Source of the DNA: Brachypodius melanocephalos
Lineage: Eukaryota > Chordata > Aves > Passeriformes > Pycnonotidae
Reading direction: 5' to 3'
DNA length: 64,000 nt
NCBI GenBank assembly: GCA_013398615.1
Contig: VZSR01003807.1
Span: 42,124,754 to 42,188,753, forward strand
Position numbers and translations under genes: made by a program. The notes under the pieces were generated by a model. The model worked only from the letters and a program-made list of their open reading frames with translations, did not search any database and was not told the origin of the DNA. Within the stretch, counting starts at the first letter, position 1, and each line of letters starts with the position of its first letter. Shown here piece by piece: positions 1 through 11,429 of the stretch.

Positions 1-805
1 TTGAGGATTTTTCTAGCAATATCCACGGAAATCCATAAAGAGAGTTTTATCCTGAAGTTTTGTCCACCTAGGTGTCCTAAGAGGTTTTTACACTTCATTT
101 CATATGTTTAAAAGATGAAAAGCCTTATTTTAGAATGTTCTAAAATCCCAAAGCTGCAAATTTTTAACTCATGTATGACTCTTACAAAATCTCCCTCACA
201 CTTTCCTTTCTGTTACAATAATAGCTAATAGTACCTAAGGTATTCAAAATTTAAGTTATGCTCAGAAGAAGACATAGTTTGCTTGTCAGAAAGAATTGTT
301 CAGAAGTCAAATTCAAATTTTTCATTTATAGATTCACTAGTGGCTATGATTTGATTAAGCTTATAAAAACTTATTTGGGATACTTGGCTTTATTTTTTTC
401 TGTGTAACAGTTGCCCTAATTGTTTTGCTAGGTGATTATTTATTTTTCATGCAATTCACTTTGAACTAGTGGTGCCAGCTAGTAGCACTACCTGTATCCA
501 TTTTAACGTGTGGAAAAGCAATTTTAAACAGTGCTATACAAAATGTATTTCATCCATTGTCGAGCTACACATATGGCTTATAGCTTTTGATTTTTATTTG
601 TTGTTTACTTTATGTAATTTACTATTGTTACATTACTCCCAGCATGCTCTACTTGAAAAATTACAAAGAATTCTGCCATTTTTCAAAGAGTAGAGAGATT
701 AATGAAGCAATATAAACAAGCGTGGGACTGTGCACACTCCTGATTTCTATCCTACCCATTCAATGGCACATGTGGATGATATGGCCCCATCCTGATGCTG
801 GGCCC
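1..805. other. Unique AT-rich DNA, no gene seen
   Basis: No recognisable repeat, exon or RNA was found. The longest open frame is about 74 codons and looks like chance. The right end, from roughly 740, may already belong to the LTR-like element that follows, whose 5' edge I could not fix. Confidence 0.5.
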
Positions 806-1082
806 TCACGATGTCTTGAGTTTTGTCTTTCATGTTTTTCAGATTCCGTGCTGCCTAGGGGTGTAGTTCTGAGCCTCCTATTAGGTGTTAGTGAGCTCTC
901 TTCACAGGGTAGGTAGACAAAACAAATCCTTCTCCTGCTGGAGATCAGGACAATGCTTACAAGTTTTCAGGCCCGAAAGCATAAACAACAGTGGACTGAA
1001 GAGAAGAAACAACAGGGATGGGACTTCATAATCTGAAGCTGTAATTGGACAATTAAAACCAATATGCAAATGGACCAAAACT

Positions 1083-1088
1083 TATAAA
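1083..1088 (+). promoter_or_regulatory. LTR TATA box
   Basis: TATAAA lies 12 bases after an octamer ATGCAAAT and 20 bases after a CCAAT box, all on the plus strand, inside the ERVL-like LTR. This is the expected U3 core promoter layout. Whether it still fires is unknown. Confidence 0.5.
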
Positions 1089-1199
1089 AGTGTGAGACCT
1101 CGTGACCAGTCTTCCATTCTGTGACGCTTTTGGGTTCACCTTGGGTGTACACCTGCCCAGGCTCTTGTACTGCCCAAGGTGTATCTTTAAAGGCCTTTT

Positions 1200-1205
1200 A
1201 ATAAA
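1200..1205 (+). terminator. LTR poly(A) signal AATAAA
   Basis: AATAAA sits near the expected R region of the ERVL-like LTR, followed by T-rich sequence. In a solo LTR it could end passing transcripts. Function is inferred from position only. Confidence 0.45.
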
Positions 1206-1269
1206 TACCTGCTTTATTCTCTTAGCACTGTCTAGTCTCTGTTCCAAGGTCAGCCTTCCCAAAGCATCA

Positions 1270-2810
1270 CTCCCAGTACCCTGTGCTGACTCAAGATGGT
1301 TCTTGAGGCACGGACCTCTTTAGCCTAAGGAAAAGGATGGCAAAACACTCAGCTGCTGCCAGGGCCACAGGACAAGGAGATGGTGGAAGGCAACAAGAGG
1401 TTGGTGAAGTCTGAGCCTAGCTCCAGGGTTTGGTAAAGTGCTGTAGCAAAGCATTCTTCTCCAAGGGGAAGACCAAAGGAGAAATTCTAAGTCCAGTTCT
1501 ACCCAGGTTTTCTCCCTAAACAACACAGATGCCTCTTCACCAGAGGGATTTTAGCATAATTTCACTGCAACAATCAAATACAACTTGCTGTGACTAACGA
1601 CTGAGGCACCAGGCCCAGCCAAAAGCATTTTTAAATAACATTCCTTCAAACTGCACTGTCTGTTCATTCTTCTAAAGAACACTTAAGACTCCGTGCTTTT
1701 AAACAAATGGATTGTCCAGGGCAATTCTGCAAAAGTAATTCAGGCTGGGCTGAAAATATGTATCACAGACACAGCGCAAGCAATCCAACCTGAGACACCG
1801 AGCTACAAATTATCCTCCCTGACATTGTGAAGTCTTTCTCTCTCTTTTTTTTTTTTTTCCCTTTTTTCACTGTCTGGCCCAATTAGTTGGGACTTTTCAC
1901 TGAAAGCTGGCAGTCCTGTACTACTTTGCATTCCATAACCTCTGTTGTGTTCAAACCACAAGTGTGAATTTTCCAGGGGCTGGTTCCTCAGGGGTGTCAG
2001 GACAGAATGGGTTTTTCTATATCCCTTTGTTGCTCTGACGTATGTTGCTCTGACATGCCCTTGCTTTTAACACAGGAACATAATTTTAAAAAATTTATCT
2101 CCCTTCAATTTTTGAAAGGAGACAAATTCTGTTTAAAACATTTGTAAATACTTTTAATATGGGCATTTAGTTATTTCTTCATTTCACAGCACCACAACAT
2201 TGGTTCCAGAGAAAAAAAATTTCATGAAGTGGGCTAATTTTCTTTTAAAAATGTCTTGAGTATATAAGAACCTAATTATCTCAAAAACTACAGATGCCTT
2301 TTCGTAGCTTTGTAAGTGAAAAAAATTATGCTAATGTTACCTTTTGATTTTGGGATAGAACAAGACAAAAAGTGTCTGTTTTTCTGTGTTCTGTATCACA
2401 TTACAGAAAATGTACTGTTAATGTTGAAGTCTTTTTTTCCTATTCTCAAATCTCATTTCTAAGTTTCTTCTCAAAATATTTAAATTGAATTGTGTTTCCT
2501 CACAGTACTTTTGCTCCCAGAGTCACATAATTTCATCTCAGGGATATTATATCACGGAAATCTGGCTATTATTAAAAGTATTCAGTTTCCAGTCATATTT
2601 GTAAATGTCTCTTAAAAATGTAGGTTGAATCACAGAGTCACCTTGTTATTGATTTTTATACAAGAGATGGTCCCTAAACAGGTTTTGTATCAATTTTAAT
2701 AATTCTATTTTCCTGACTTTTCATTCCTGTTAATTTTTAGGAATATAAAACAGACCCAGCAATATTTTCAACAGCTTATTTGAAGAAAAACTGGCAACTG
2801 GCTTAGCTTC
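1270..2810. other. Unique DNA with possible conserved blocks
   Basis: No gene or named repeat was seen. A 14-base T run lies at 1845-1858 after a short TC-rich stretch. The 1620-1960 part has the mixed, non-repetitive texture often seen in conserved non-coding DNA, but this is an impression and needs alignment. Confidence 0.35.
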
Positions 2811-2828
2811 TTTTTTTTTTTTTTTTTT
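2811..2828. repeat. Poly(T) run, 18 bases
   Basis: An uninterrupted run of 18 T. It may be the poly(A) tail of a minus-strand retroposed sequence or a simple homopolymer; no retrocopy body was recognised beside it. Confidence 0.8.
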
Positions 2829-2852
2829 CTCCCAAACAATGCTTTGCCAGCT

Positions 2853-3031
2853 TGTCAATTTGTCAGCAGTGCACAAATTAGCAGCATCCTAAATCCCCTG
2901 TCAGATGATCTGGGCAAACACTACCTTCTTCGTGTGTGATAAATTAAATGTGATGACACACCTGACAGTCTCCATTTAGGAGCTGTTGGGAGGGAAGAAG
3001 AAAACACACAGCAGATTAACTGGAGTTGTCA
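2853..3031. promoter_or_regulatory. Cluster of TGACA/TGTCA cores, candidate enhancer
   Basis: Six TGACA or TGTCA pentamers occur at 2853, 2861, 2899, 2954, 2963 and 3027; several are in extended forms such as CACCTGACAG. These are the cores bound by TALE homeodomain factors (Meis/Pknox/Tgif families). The first five lie in about 115 bases, where chance would give roughly 0.2. The surrounding sequence is non-repetitive. An enhancer role is inference. Confidence 0.3.
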
Positions 3032-4113
3032 GCACCAGTGAAATCCAGTCATAAAAGGGAACAAAGAGAACAATGATCAAAGAAGGGGTCCTCAACACCA
3101 CCTAGCTTGATTCCTTTTGGGAGAGAAAAACCTGTTTATATTTTCTCCTAACTTTGAACTGATTTTTGATATCAATATTTATCTAGGAAAATAACACAGG
3201 ATTTTATCACTATTTTTAATATTAACACATGCAACAACAGAATGACAATTCTTTCACAGTTTTGATTTTACTCAAAACACAGCAGTTGTACCCAATGTAA
3301 TATATCCCATTTTGCTTTTAAAATTGTTGTTATCTTGAAGATTCCCAGTCTGATTTAGTAGGCTGTACAAACACTGGGGAAGACTCTACAGGTACTACTA
3401 AATGATACTACTGTCATGTCAGACAGATCTGCACCCATGACATTTCAGTTACCCACAGAACCACCAGAAGAATTCAAAGGCGTGGATTTGATGGAAGGGC
3501 ATTTGAAAAATATGTAGTCTCCACTGTAGCAAATATTTCAACCTTTATTTATTTATTTCTAATGAGGAAACCTTTTTTACCCAAGGTAAATATCCCTTAA
3601 TAGATCTATCTCTGGTTTCAGAAGCATGCCCTTGCAAGTGGCACATTTCACTGAGTAACCAAAAAATTCTAAAAAGCATAATCAAATGAAACAATTACAG
3701 TGGTTAATAATTAAATGTATCCTAAATATGTATTTCAGAGGTATTACACTTGAGCTCAAAAAATTTGTCTGTAGCATCAAAGCATATATGTTGGCTATTT
3801 TTCAAATAATTTACTGCATGAGGAAGTAAAGTGGAAGAGCAGAAAATCTGTCACAGGTGGAGAGAAGGTAAAAGAAGAATCCAAGTCTGTGTCTGCAGCT
3901 GCTGAACAGGAAAACCTTCAGACCTCATTATTCATCATTACAAAGATATTTGGTAACGAATTTTTAGACATCCTGCCAAGACATTCACCCTCAGTAACTC
4001 CCGAAGTGACAGGGGTATAAAGGAGACCTGTGACAGTGTGGCAAACTGCCAAAACCAGGTCCTTGACAAAACCAGGTACCCAGGTGCTTTGATGCCCAGA
4101 ACAACTGGATTGT

Positions 4114-4151
4114 TGCATCAGTTTGTTGATGCAGTTGCATCATTGTTGATG
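4114..4151. repeat. Two adjacent short hairpins
   Basis: TGCATCA (4114-4120) pairs with TGATGCA (4127-4133). Two bases later TGCATCA (4136-4142) occurs again and pairs with TGATG (4147-4151). Short enough to be chance or a small local duplication. Confidence 0.6.
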
Positions 4152-4464
4152 TCAGTTTGAAAATGACTTAATGAACTTCAGTGCAATTGCTGAAATACTA
4201 AGAAGTCATAAGCCCCAGTGAATACTACAGCAAAAGGATTTGGTTTCTGTTCCTCTACTTTTTGTCTTGTGCTGCTAAGTCCTAAATGCTTATTTTTGTA
4301 AACAAAATATCTCTTTACAGACAGAAGAAAAACAAAGCAACATGGAAGCCCTCTTTTTCAACTGCTTTCACAGACAAGGCTGAAAGGTTTCTGCCAGGGA
4401 TTACCTCTGCTCTAGCTTTATCCTCTAACTGGCCTACAGGAGAGTTCAGGAGCTTCCCCCTCAT

Positions 4465-4512
4465 CTCCAACGTTGGAGGATTCCTCTTCCCTCTGATCAC
4501 TCTGGTGATCAG
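4465..4512. repeat. Palindrome followed by a perfect hairpin
   Basis: CTCCAACGTTGGAG at 4465-4478 is a perfect 14-bp palindrome. CTGATCAC (4493-4500) pairs perfectly with GTGATCAG (4505-4512) around a 4-base loop. No function can be assigned. Confidence 0.7.
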
Positions 4513-5879
4513 CAGTGACTTCAAAATGCTAACTTTTGCTCAACCTAAGTACCGTGTTAAATTGATCATCTGAATGCTACAGATGAGTAGCTGTATAGCT
4601 ACTCAATTTAAAAGCACAACAAGGCTCAGGGAAAACATTTTCTAGCATTTTTGCTGTGATCATGGTTGTCATGTAAGAATTCTGGCCTGTGTGTAAAATA
4701 AGTGCCTTACCGTCCATACAACTCTAAAGCAGAATTTATTTCGCTGCTTTTCAAGGAAATGTTTTTGTGGAAGGTAGCATATAAAGATGGCATCTGTAAT
4801 GGACTAAACTCAGACCTTAGCTGCCATCTCTTAATAATGAAATAAGCAGATTTTCCTGAATTCAGGGATATAATTTAGCTGTATTTAAACAGATCCCTAA
4901 CACCAATTAGAAGCAAAAGAAATTAATAAAGCTGCTGATAAAGCAGAGCTTATGAAAGTTGTAGTTATATACTTCTTTTGCTACCTTTGATAATAATCTT
5001 TTACCTTTATAAAATCTTGTCGTTTTTTCACAAAGATCTCATTTTTAAAGATGCATACAAACTAACCTGGTAAAACCCAGTGCCTCCATCAGCCCACGCC
5101 TCTCTCCATTACTTTTCTGGTATGAGCTTGAACATGACTATAGTTTTACTATTTCTTGATCCTCAGCTACTGGACACAATGTTAATTACCATCTTTGTCA
5201 TCATCATCATAATCATCCTTACAGCTGGGGATGCCTGTGCCTAGCTGTTATGACACACCCTTTGCTTCCTAAAATCTGTAACCCAAAGCAACACATTTAA
5301 TTCTGTGGCTGAAGGCAGTTTTTGTCTTCTCTGTGTAGCTATATTTGTCCAAGCCTGTTACTTACAAGAGGTTCCAAGTCTGTTCAGATGTTTATGTCTA
5401 AACCTTAAAGACACTAGTGCTGCTTTTTCTGCCAGTGAAGGTGGTCTGAGTTTGCATGGATAACACTGCCCCATGCTGGTTCATAAGGAAAAGTCCCTGC
5501 TGACTCTCTCTTTTACCAAAATTTTTTTAAAGGCAGGTGTTCTGTAATTTTAGTCTGTACATTTGTTTCATCTTGTTTCTTTAGCATTTTTAGGATGCTA
5601 ATTGTTTTTTTTTTCTTCAAGAGCTTTTCAGAAATATCACACAAAATACTACACTTTGATGCTCCTGCAAACAAAACACAGAGGAGAAAATGTGACTTTC
5701 TAAAATGCTCTGGAAGAGAAGGCTCATTAATGCTCACTGAAAACAGACAGCACCCAGGACATCATCTCACAAACCTGTGGAAACAGGATTTCCACAGACA
5801 TTGATGCAAGCTCATCATATATAAAAGAGACCATAAGAGCATTTCAGGACACTCCCTGGAGTTCAGCCCTATGTTTATT

Positions 5880-5926
5880 ACTCTCTCTATATATTTATAG
5901 ATAAATAGATCATATATAGAGAGAGT
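5880..5926. repeat. Perfect 15-bp inverted repeat
   Basis: ACTCTCTCTATATAT at 5880-5894 is the exact reverse complement of 5912-5926, with a 17-base AT-rich loop. It combines a CT/GA and a TA tract, so replication slippage with inversion is a likely origin. Confidence 0.85.
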
Positions 5927-6504
5927 GTTATATACATTTATATACCTCTAGCTGTGGTCTAAAATTGCAGTTTCTGGACTTTTTTTCTTTATTTTTTTTT
6001 CCTTTTCCAGGGACAGAACTTCAGTGAGCTGAATTTGTCTGAGAACTCTTGCTGCAGTCTCTGCCTGCCCATGGACACAGTTAATCTCTCTGTATTTAAT
6101 GTGATACAGTTAAAGAGCCTAAAGGAGTCAGTTGCTTACAGTTTTTTTCCTCTAAGGATTGAATACAACTATATTGTCAACATACAACTATCATTTTGAA
6201 ATAGGCCATTTAAGGGACTGCAGGCAAGTTAAAAACTTTATAGGATGGTGTTCATAAGAGAAAAACTGGTTCACAAGGAAACTGGGGCTGGCATTGCAGA
6301 CACAAAATCTTCACCTTGTAAACCACTGTATAGGACAAGTGCCAGCTAAACACGGTGAGTAGCAGGATAATTGCCACTAAAGAGGTCATCCACTGAAACC
6401 TGCAAATCAGGTGATCATTACTGGGATAAAAAAAAATACGTCTGAGACTCTTTGGCACAGAGGTGGGACAAGGAAGCAAATAGAGGGAAATATTAAAACG
6501 TGAA

Positions 6505-6832
6505 GAAGAATGCACAGAGAAAGAGAGGCTGAGGGGTGACCTCTTTGTTCTGTACAGCTTCCTGAGAAGAGGAAACAGAGATGAAGATGTTGAGCTCTTT
6601 TACCTGCCATCCAGTGATAAGATGTGTGAAAATGTTTCAAAGATGTGCCAGGGAAGGTTAAAACTTGATATTAGGAAGCATTACTTTACATGGGGAGTGG
6701 TCGAACCCTGGAACAGACTTCCTAAGAGGTAGTCAATGCCCTCTCCCTGTCCGTGTTTCATAACTGGGGTGGGACTAGAGGATCTTGAAGGTCTACTCCA
6801 ACCTTAAAAATTCTATGATTCTGATATTCTAT
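6505..6832 (+). mobile_element. CR1 LINE fragment with 3' end
   Basis: A diverged, 5'-truncated CR1 retrotransposon copy on the plus strand. It shows the usual CR1 ORF2/3' UTR order: a pyrimidine-poor stretch resembling the end of ORF2, then GGGACTAGAGGATCTTGAAG, TCCAACCTT and a terminal TTCTATGATTCTG repeat. Stop codons and shifts have destroyed any coding frame. CR1 copies are normally truncated at the 5' side, as here. Confidence 0.9.
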
Positions 6833-9800
6833 AATAACATTCTTTAACTTTGAGCCCTGAATTGCTCAGGCAGTTGGCTTAGATTAGCCCAGTGGGTACC
6901 TTACAGTTGGAATGTTCTGTTCTGCTTTGTTCTAATCTAATCCGATAACCTTTAACACCAGAGACAGAAGAAAACGAAGAGTTTCTTATAACAGGGCTGA
7001 AACAAGAGATGTTGTAGGAGTAACCACCATTCCAGAGTAACCTGACTTCTCTTTTAAGAATCTGGTGAAATAAAATGTTTAAAGACATAGAAATGTTTCT
7101 CCCACACTGATAGCATGAAGTGAAGAATTGCGTGTTTGTGTCTCTCTGTCTTGTCTGTGTTGTATAGCTGGGCTCAGAAAAATCTTGCAAGTGTAAAGAG
7201 AAGAATGTGAGAATATCCATGCTGATTTGTTCATGACTGCTCTCCAGTAGTGAACATGACAAGATGATGGAAAGGAGCCTAGGAAGCTGAATTAACCTCC
7301 ACTGACCATGAGACACTTTACCAACTTCTTCCTTGTATTAACATTAACATCTATAACATCACTTCCTATGTTGAGGCAGCTACTTTATTGTATTCCTATG
7401 TGTTGCTGTACCATATAAATAAATATAGATATATAAAATGGAATATATATTGTTATTTTAAGTAACAATAACAGGATAATACCTGTATCCCTCAACCCGA
7501 ATTTGGTAAAATTGGCACTGGCTATGGGTTGAAAAGAAGGGGAAAACATCCAACTATGACACAACTAACATCAGCTAATACTTCTATAAATAAAATTCTC
7601 ATGCCCTGAGCATTTAAAAAAAAATAAAATGTAAACCCAAAACCTGAGTTAGTAGAGGAAAATCAAGAAAGAAACTCCTAATCAAACTGGAAATGCTTAG
7701 CCACTCAAACACTTGTGGCTGTCCATGAAGTGGAAACACATGAACTCTCATAGACCATTCCTCGTTTTGCCAGTGCACCACTGCAATGGTTTCACAATGT
7801 TTCACAATGAAACAAGTTTGCAAGGATCAAAGGGAGAGTTAAGGAAATCAAAACTATATGTGAAGAAAGTACACACTGGTTTGGAGTCACCGTCTTCATT
7901 TTAGACAACCTTTGCTCAATAATTTTATCCCTTATTTTTCTCGAGTTCTGGGATTTTCAGTAGATGTCTCTGATTCCAGTGCAACTCAATATGGCTCCCA
8001 TTCAGAGCAGAAATATGACAGGGTCAGCACTCAGTGATGTTGTCACAGCATGATCCTAGACCCCTAACTGCTTTGGAATATTTAGCTGACAAACACCTCA
8101 CATTCAATGAGATTAAATAGATGTAAAGTTATCACCTGTAAGAAATGTTCTTAATGATCAGTCATCCTACCTGTAAATTTATGAAAAACTGTCTTATTTG
8201 CTAACATCATTTTGGGGTGGCTTTCTAGGGGGCTCTTTCTTGGGGGAGGGTGGTGAGGATAGAGAATATTTTTGTCGGCTGCAAATTTTAACATTTTGAA
8301 ATACTATACAGCTAGAGGCAGCAAAAGGATCTAATTTCAGGTCCTCTCCTGGGACCCACATCTTCAAGATCCTTCACTCATAAGAAAATACAAGAAAGCA
8401 GCACTGTGACTGCAGAATGGGCTCTTTGTAGGCTTTCATTTGTGGCCCCAGCAGCCAGGGTCAGGGTATGAACAGATCTTGTTGCAATGTTTATTTAGAA
8501 AGAATGTTCTCTTCCCTAAGGTAAACATTTCTTATAAGGGTTTTCTCCTCTAATGAAGTGCAGATGTCTATCCCTCCCACCAGGACTGAGTGCTTTTGCT
8601 TACTTTTGCCTGAGTATATCTTCTTTTTCTAGGGACAAAAAATAATCTTTGTTTCCCTTCATGTAACAGGTGTACCAGAATTCCCCAAAAAATCAAGAAA
8701 TGTTGAGTTTACTTTTATTAAAAGTAATTAAAAATTTTAAAAGTATTTAAGAATACTATGAGGATAAGGATTACATCATAAGAGTAATTTTTTCCAACTT
8801 CTTGATTTGATTTAATGCACACAAAACAGTAAAACCATCCAGTATGCATCTTCCACATATATTTTTTTAATTCAGCGACATTTTATTAGCAGTTTCCTAC
8901 CTTGAGATTTTTTCTTTCATTTGCAGATACTCCCATAGATTAGAGGCAAGTCCAGCAAAGAATTTTATCAAATTTGATGAATAAGAAAAAATTGAATGAC
9001 ATGTGGTCTTAAACATTCCTTTCACCTAAGCCATATTTCTTCTCCCAGTAAATAAAAAAATTTGCACTGACACTTTTAAAGAGATGTTATATTCCATTAT
9101 AAACCTTGAATTTTATTACCCTCATCCATATTGTTATTCTGTATAAATGATTTTGGTTTTTTGGATTGACAATGATAACTGCTTTCTGAGAAAATTTTTT
9201 CAACCAAATCTATGCACACCTCATGATCATTATAACTGCATCATATTTTCTTAGGTTAAGAGAATGTCATGCAGAAAAGCATGAAATCCTTATTAAGCTC
9301 AAACTATGTCACATTGCACAAGTACCTTCCCATTATGCATTTAGTCACTTACCTTGTCCAAGGAAAAATATTATATTTAGTCATAAAAGAAAATTACATT
9401 TATTTTATATGACCTGTCCTTGACAAACCTACACCAGCTAGTTTTATTTTTTATCTTCTGGCTATTTGCATTCTGATTGCTTTATCTTTTGTGGAGATAG
9501 CTTTATAATTTCTTGAGTCATTGCTTATGAGGCCAAATTAGATTAATTAATGTGTCATTCCTTAGTGCCCCTTTGTTTTTTGCAAAGCTAGGACTATGTT
9601 TGGCATTCTCTTGTACTGCCATCATTGGTCCTTTATGGCAACTGGTAACCAGGGGAAGAAAGGAGTAAGGAGGAGAGGTAGTCAAAAAGGGGGAAGTTTC
9701 AATTGTAAATGAGAATGAGGCAGTCATATGGAGTGTTTTAGAACATTTTGGAAAGTGTGGTGATTTTAAAAATGCAGACAAGTGCAAAATTTCAGGAAAA

Positions 9801-11153
9801 TAAATGCTCGGCCCCTACAGAGGATGGAGATGGGAGCCATAAGTGCAAAAGATGAAGAAGGAATCATAGGAATTAGGAGCTCAGCATCAGGTCTTGGTTA
9901 GATATCCTTGCAAAATTTATTGAAGGCAGGTTAGATAACTATGGAAAGAGTATGGAAAAAGTTTATTTTGTCTTACATAGCAGCATAGACAAGTCTTGCA
10001 GTGCTGTACCCACCTTTACACCACTGGAAACTGAAAAGTATATAGGTCATGGCTAGTTAATTTTTTCAAGGCCTGACCTAGTGACAGAGACATAAATAGT
10101 TTAATATATTTATATAATATATTCACCTAGAAGACTTGTGGTCTTGAATGCAGCTTAGTCATACTTTGCTGGAAAGGAAATATATCATACTAGAGAATTC
10201 TTTATTTCACAGGGAAGGGAATAGCAAGGGCCAACTGCTAAAAGATAAATACAGGGAAAAGAGTCTCAACTGAGGGAATTTTTAATTCTTTAGTCGGCAG
10301 CTAACACTAACTTCTAATTGCTGATTTGTGTATTGGGAAAAACAAAATGCAAACAGCTAAACAAACACATAAACAAACACCAATGCCTTCTACAACAAGC
10401 ACACCTGCTGTTACACATCACTCCATTGCAGGTTGTCTTTCCATGCGTGTCCAAAGCACCTACTCCACGTGTTCTCCCAAGAGCATCTCCAAACACATTC
10501 TCTTCATGTATTACCTCAGATATGTCTGAGCCATGGTTTGGCACACCCCTTCCAGGTAATTGCAGTCTGGGGGTACCATGGAGCACCTGCATGGATTGGT
10601 CCTTGCCATGGCTGGATGTGGGCAGCTCACATCACTTCCCACACAAAGCATCCTGTAGCCCACTGCCATGGAAACTCTGAGATCAGTACAATACAAGCCA
10701 AACCTTCCAATTAAAAACTACAATCATATTCTTAGCAGAAAGGATGACTAATAATGAGAAGACACAAAAGGTAGGACTAATGGATTTTCTACCTCTTAAA
10801 ACTGAAGTGTTTTAAAATATATGTTTTATCAAAGCTGAGGTTACTACATTCAGTATGTAGGATAATACAGGTAGGAAACTGTAGAATTGAGGCATTACAA
10901 TAAGATATTTTGTCTTTAAATCTCCCGAGTCTGTAAAGCTGAGGCAATAAAGAAGAGGCTTCAGAAAGCAATGTTTACTGTTCAGCCAAGAACATTTATT
11001 ATCTGTATCTTACTTATTCTTTTAAGTGGCAATGGAACCTCTGTTGAACAATTAAAGGCAAATTAAAAAATATATAGGTGATAAAAGGGAGATAGGCTGA
11101 AGTAACTATGCCTAACTATTTTTTCATCATGTCATGACAAGATAATTAAGTTT
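6833..11153. other. Unique AT-rich DNA
   Basis: Nothing gene-like could be supported. The longest frame is 145 codons on the minus strand (6879-7316), unrecognised and without splice or domain support. A G-rich motif at 8214-8253 stands out; the rest is AT-rich with short A and T runs. Confidence 0.5.
8214..8253 (+). other. G-rich motif, possible G-quadruplex
   Basis: Four G runs (8214-8217, 8228-8232, 8242-8246, 8248-8250) are separated by loops of 10, 9 and 1 bases. Two loops exceed the usual limit of seven, so quadruplex formation is possible but not standard. It is unusual in such AT-rich surroundings. Confidence 0.4.
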
Positions 11154-11429
11154 CGAAGGGATCCTCAGGTCAATCCCCTCTTCGAAGCAAGGGTGTTTTA
11201 ACAGATAGACCGTGTTGAACAGGACAATGTTCATTCAAGATCTGAAAGTCTGCATGGATAGAAACCCCACAGATTCTCTGGCCAGTCAAAGCAAGTCCAA
11301 TTCCTCATGCATTATGTACTGCAGACTCCTAATAATTTCTACCAGTTTCTAACCATTTTCAAAATGAAAACAGTACTCCAGGTGCATCCTTAGAAATGCT
11401 AAATAGAAGAAAATAATCACAATTCTTTC
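11154..11429 (-). mobile_element. Old CR1 LINE fragment, internally deleted
   Basis: On the plus strand this reads as the reverse complement of an older CR1 copy. The 3' part (11154-11285) shows the CTCAGGTCAA, CCCCTC, AAGCAAGGG and CCATGGATGGAGACCCCACA-like series. A second part (11370-11429) matches the GTACTCCAGGTG region that lies several hundred bases further into the element. The intervening portion is missing or too diverged to see. Divergence is high. Confidence 0.7.

Larger units (their letters stand above)
808..1269 (+). mobile_element. ERVL-like solo LTR, 5' edge uncertain
   Basis: This looks like a long terminal repeat of an avian endogenous retrovirus, probably ERVL type, on the plus strand. 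Signals appear in LTR order: an inverted CCAAT box (1044-1048), CCAAT (1059-1063), an octamer ATGCAAAT (1064-1071), a TATA box (1083-1088) and an AATAAA poly(A) signal (1200-1205), about 115 bases after the TATA box. It ends near 1269 at GCATCA. No internal retroviral coding sequence follows, so it is best read as a solo LTR. The segment from about 920 onward is the confident part. I could not find a matching target-site duplication, and the family name is from general resemblance, not a search. Confidence 0.65.
3032..6504. other. Unique DNA with several small hairpins
   Basis: No gene was recognised. Open frames reach at most 95 codons. The visible structure is limited to short inverted repeats near 4.1, 4.5 and 5.9 kb, listed separately, and a short ATC run near 5198-5217. 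Confidence 0.5.

Noticed and set aside
6879..7316. 145-codon minus-strand frame as a gene
   Set aside because: No recognisable content; the region lies beside a CR1 end and has no splice support.
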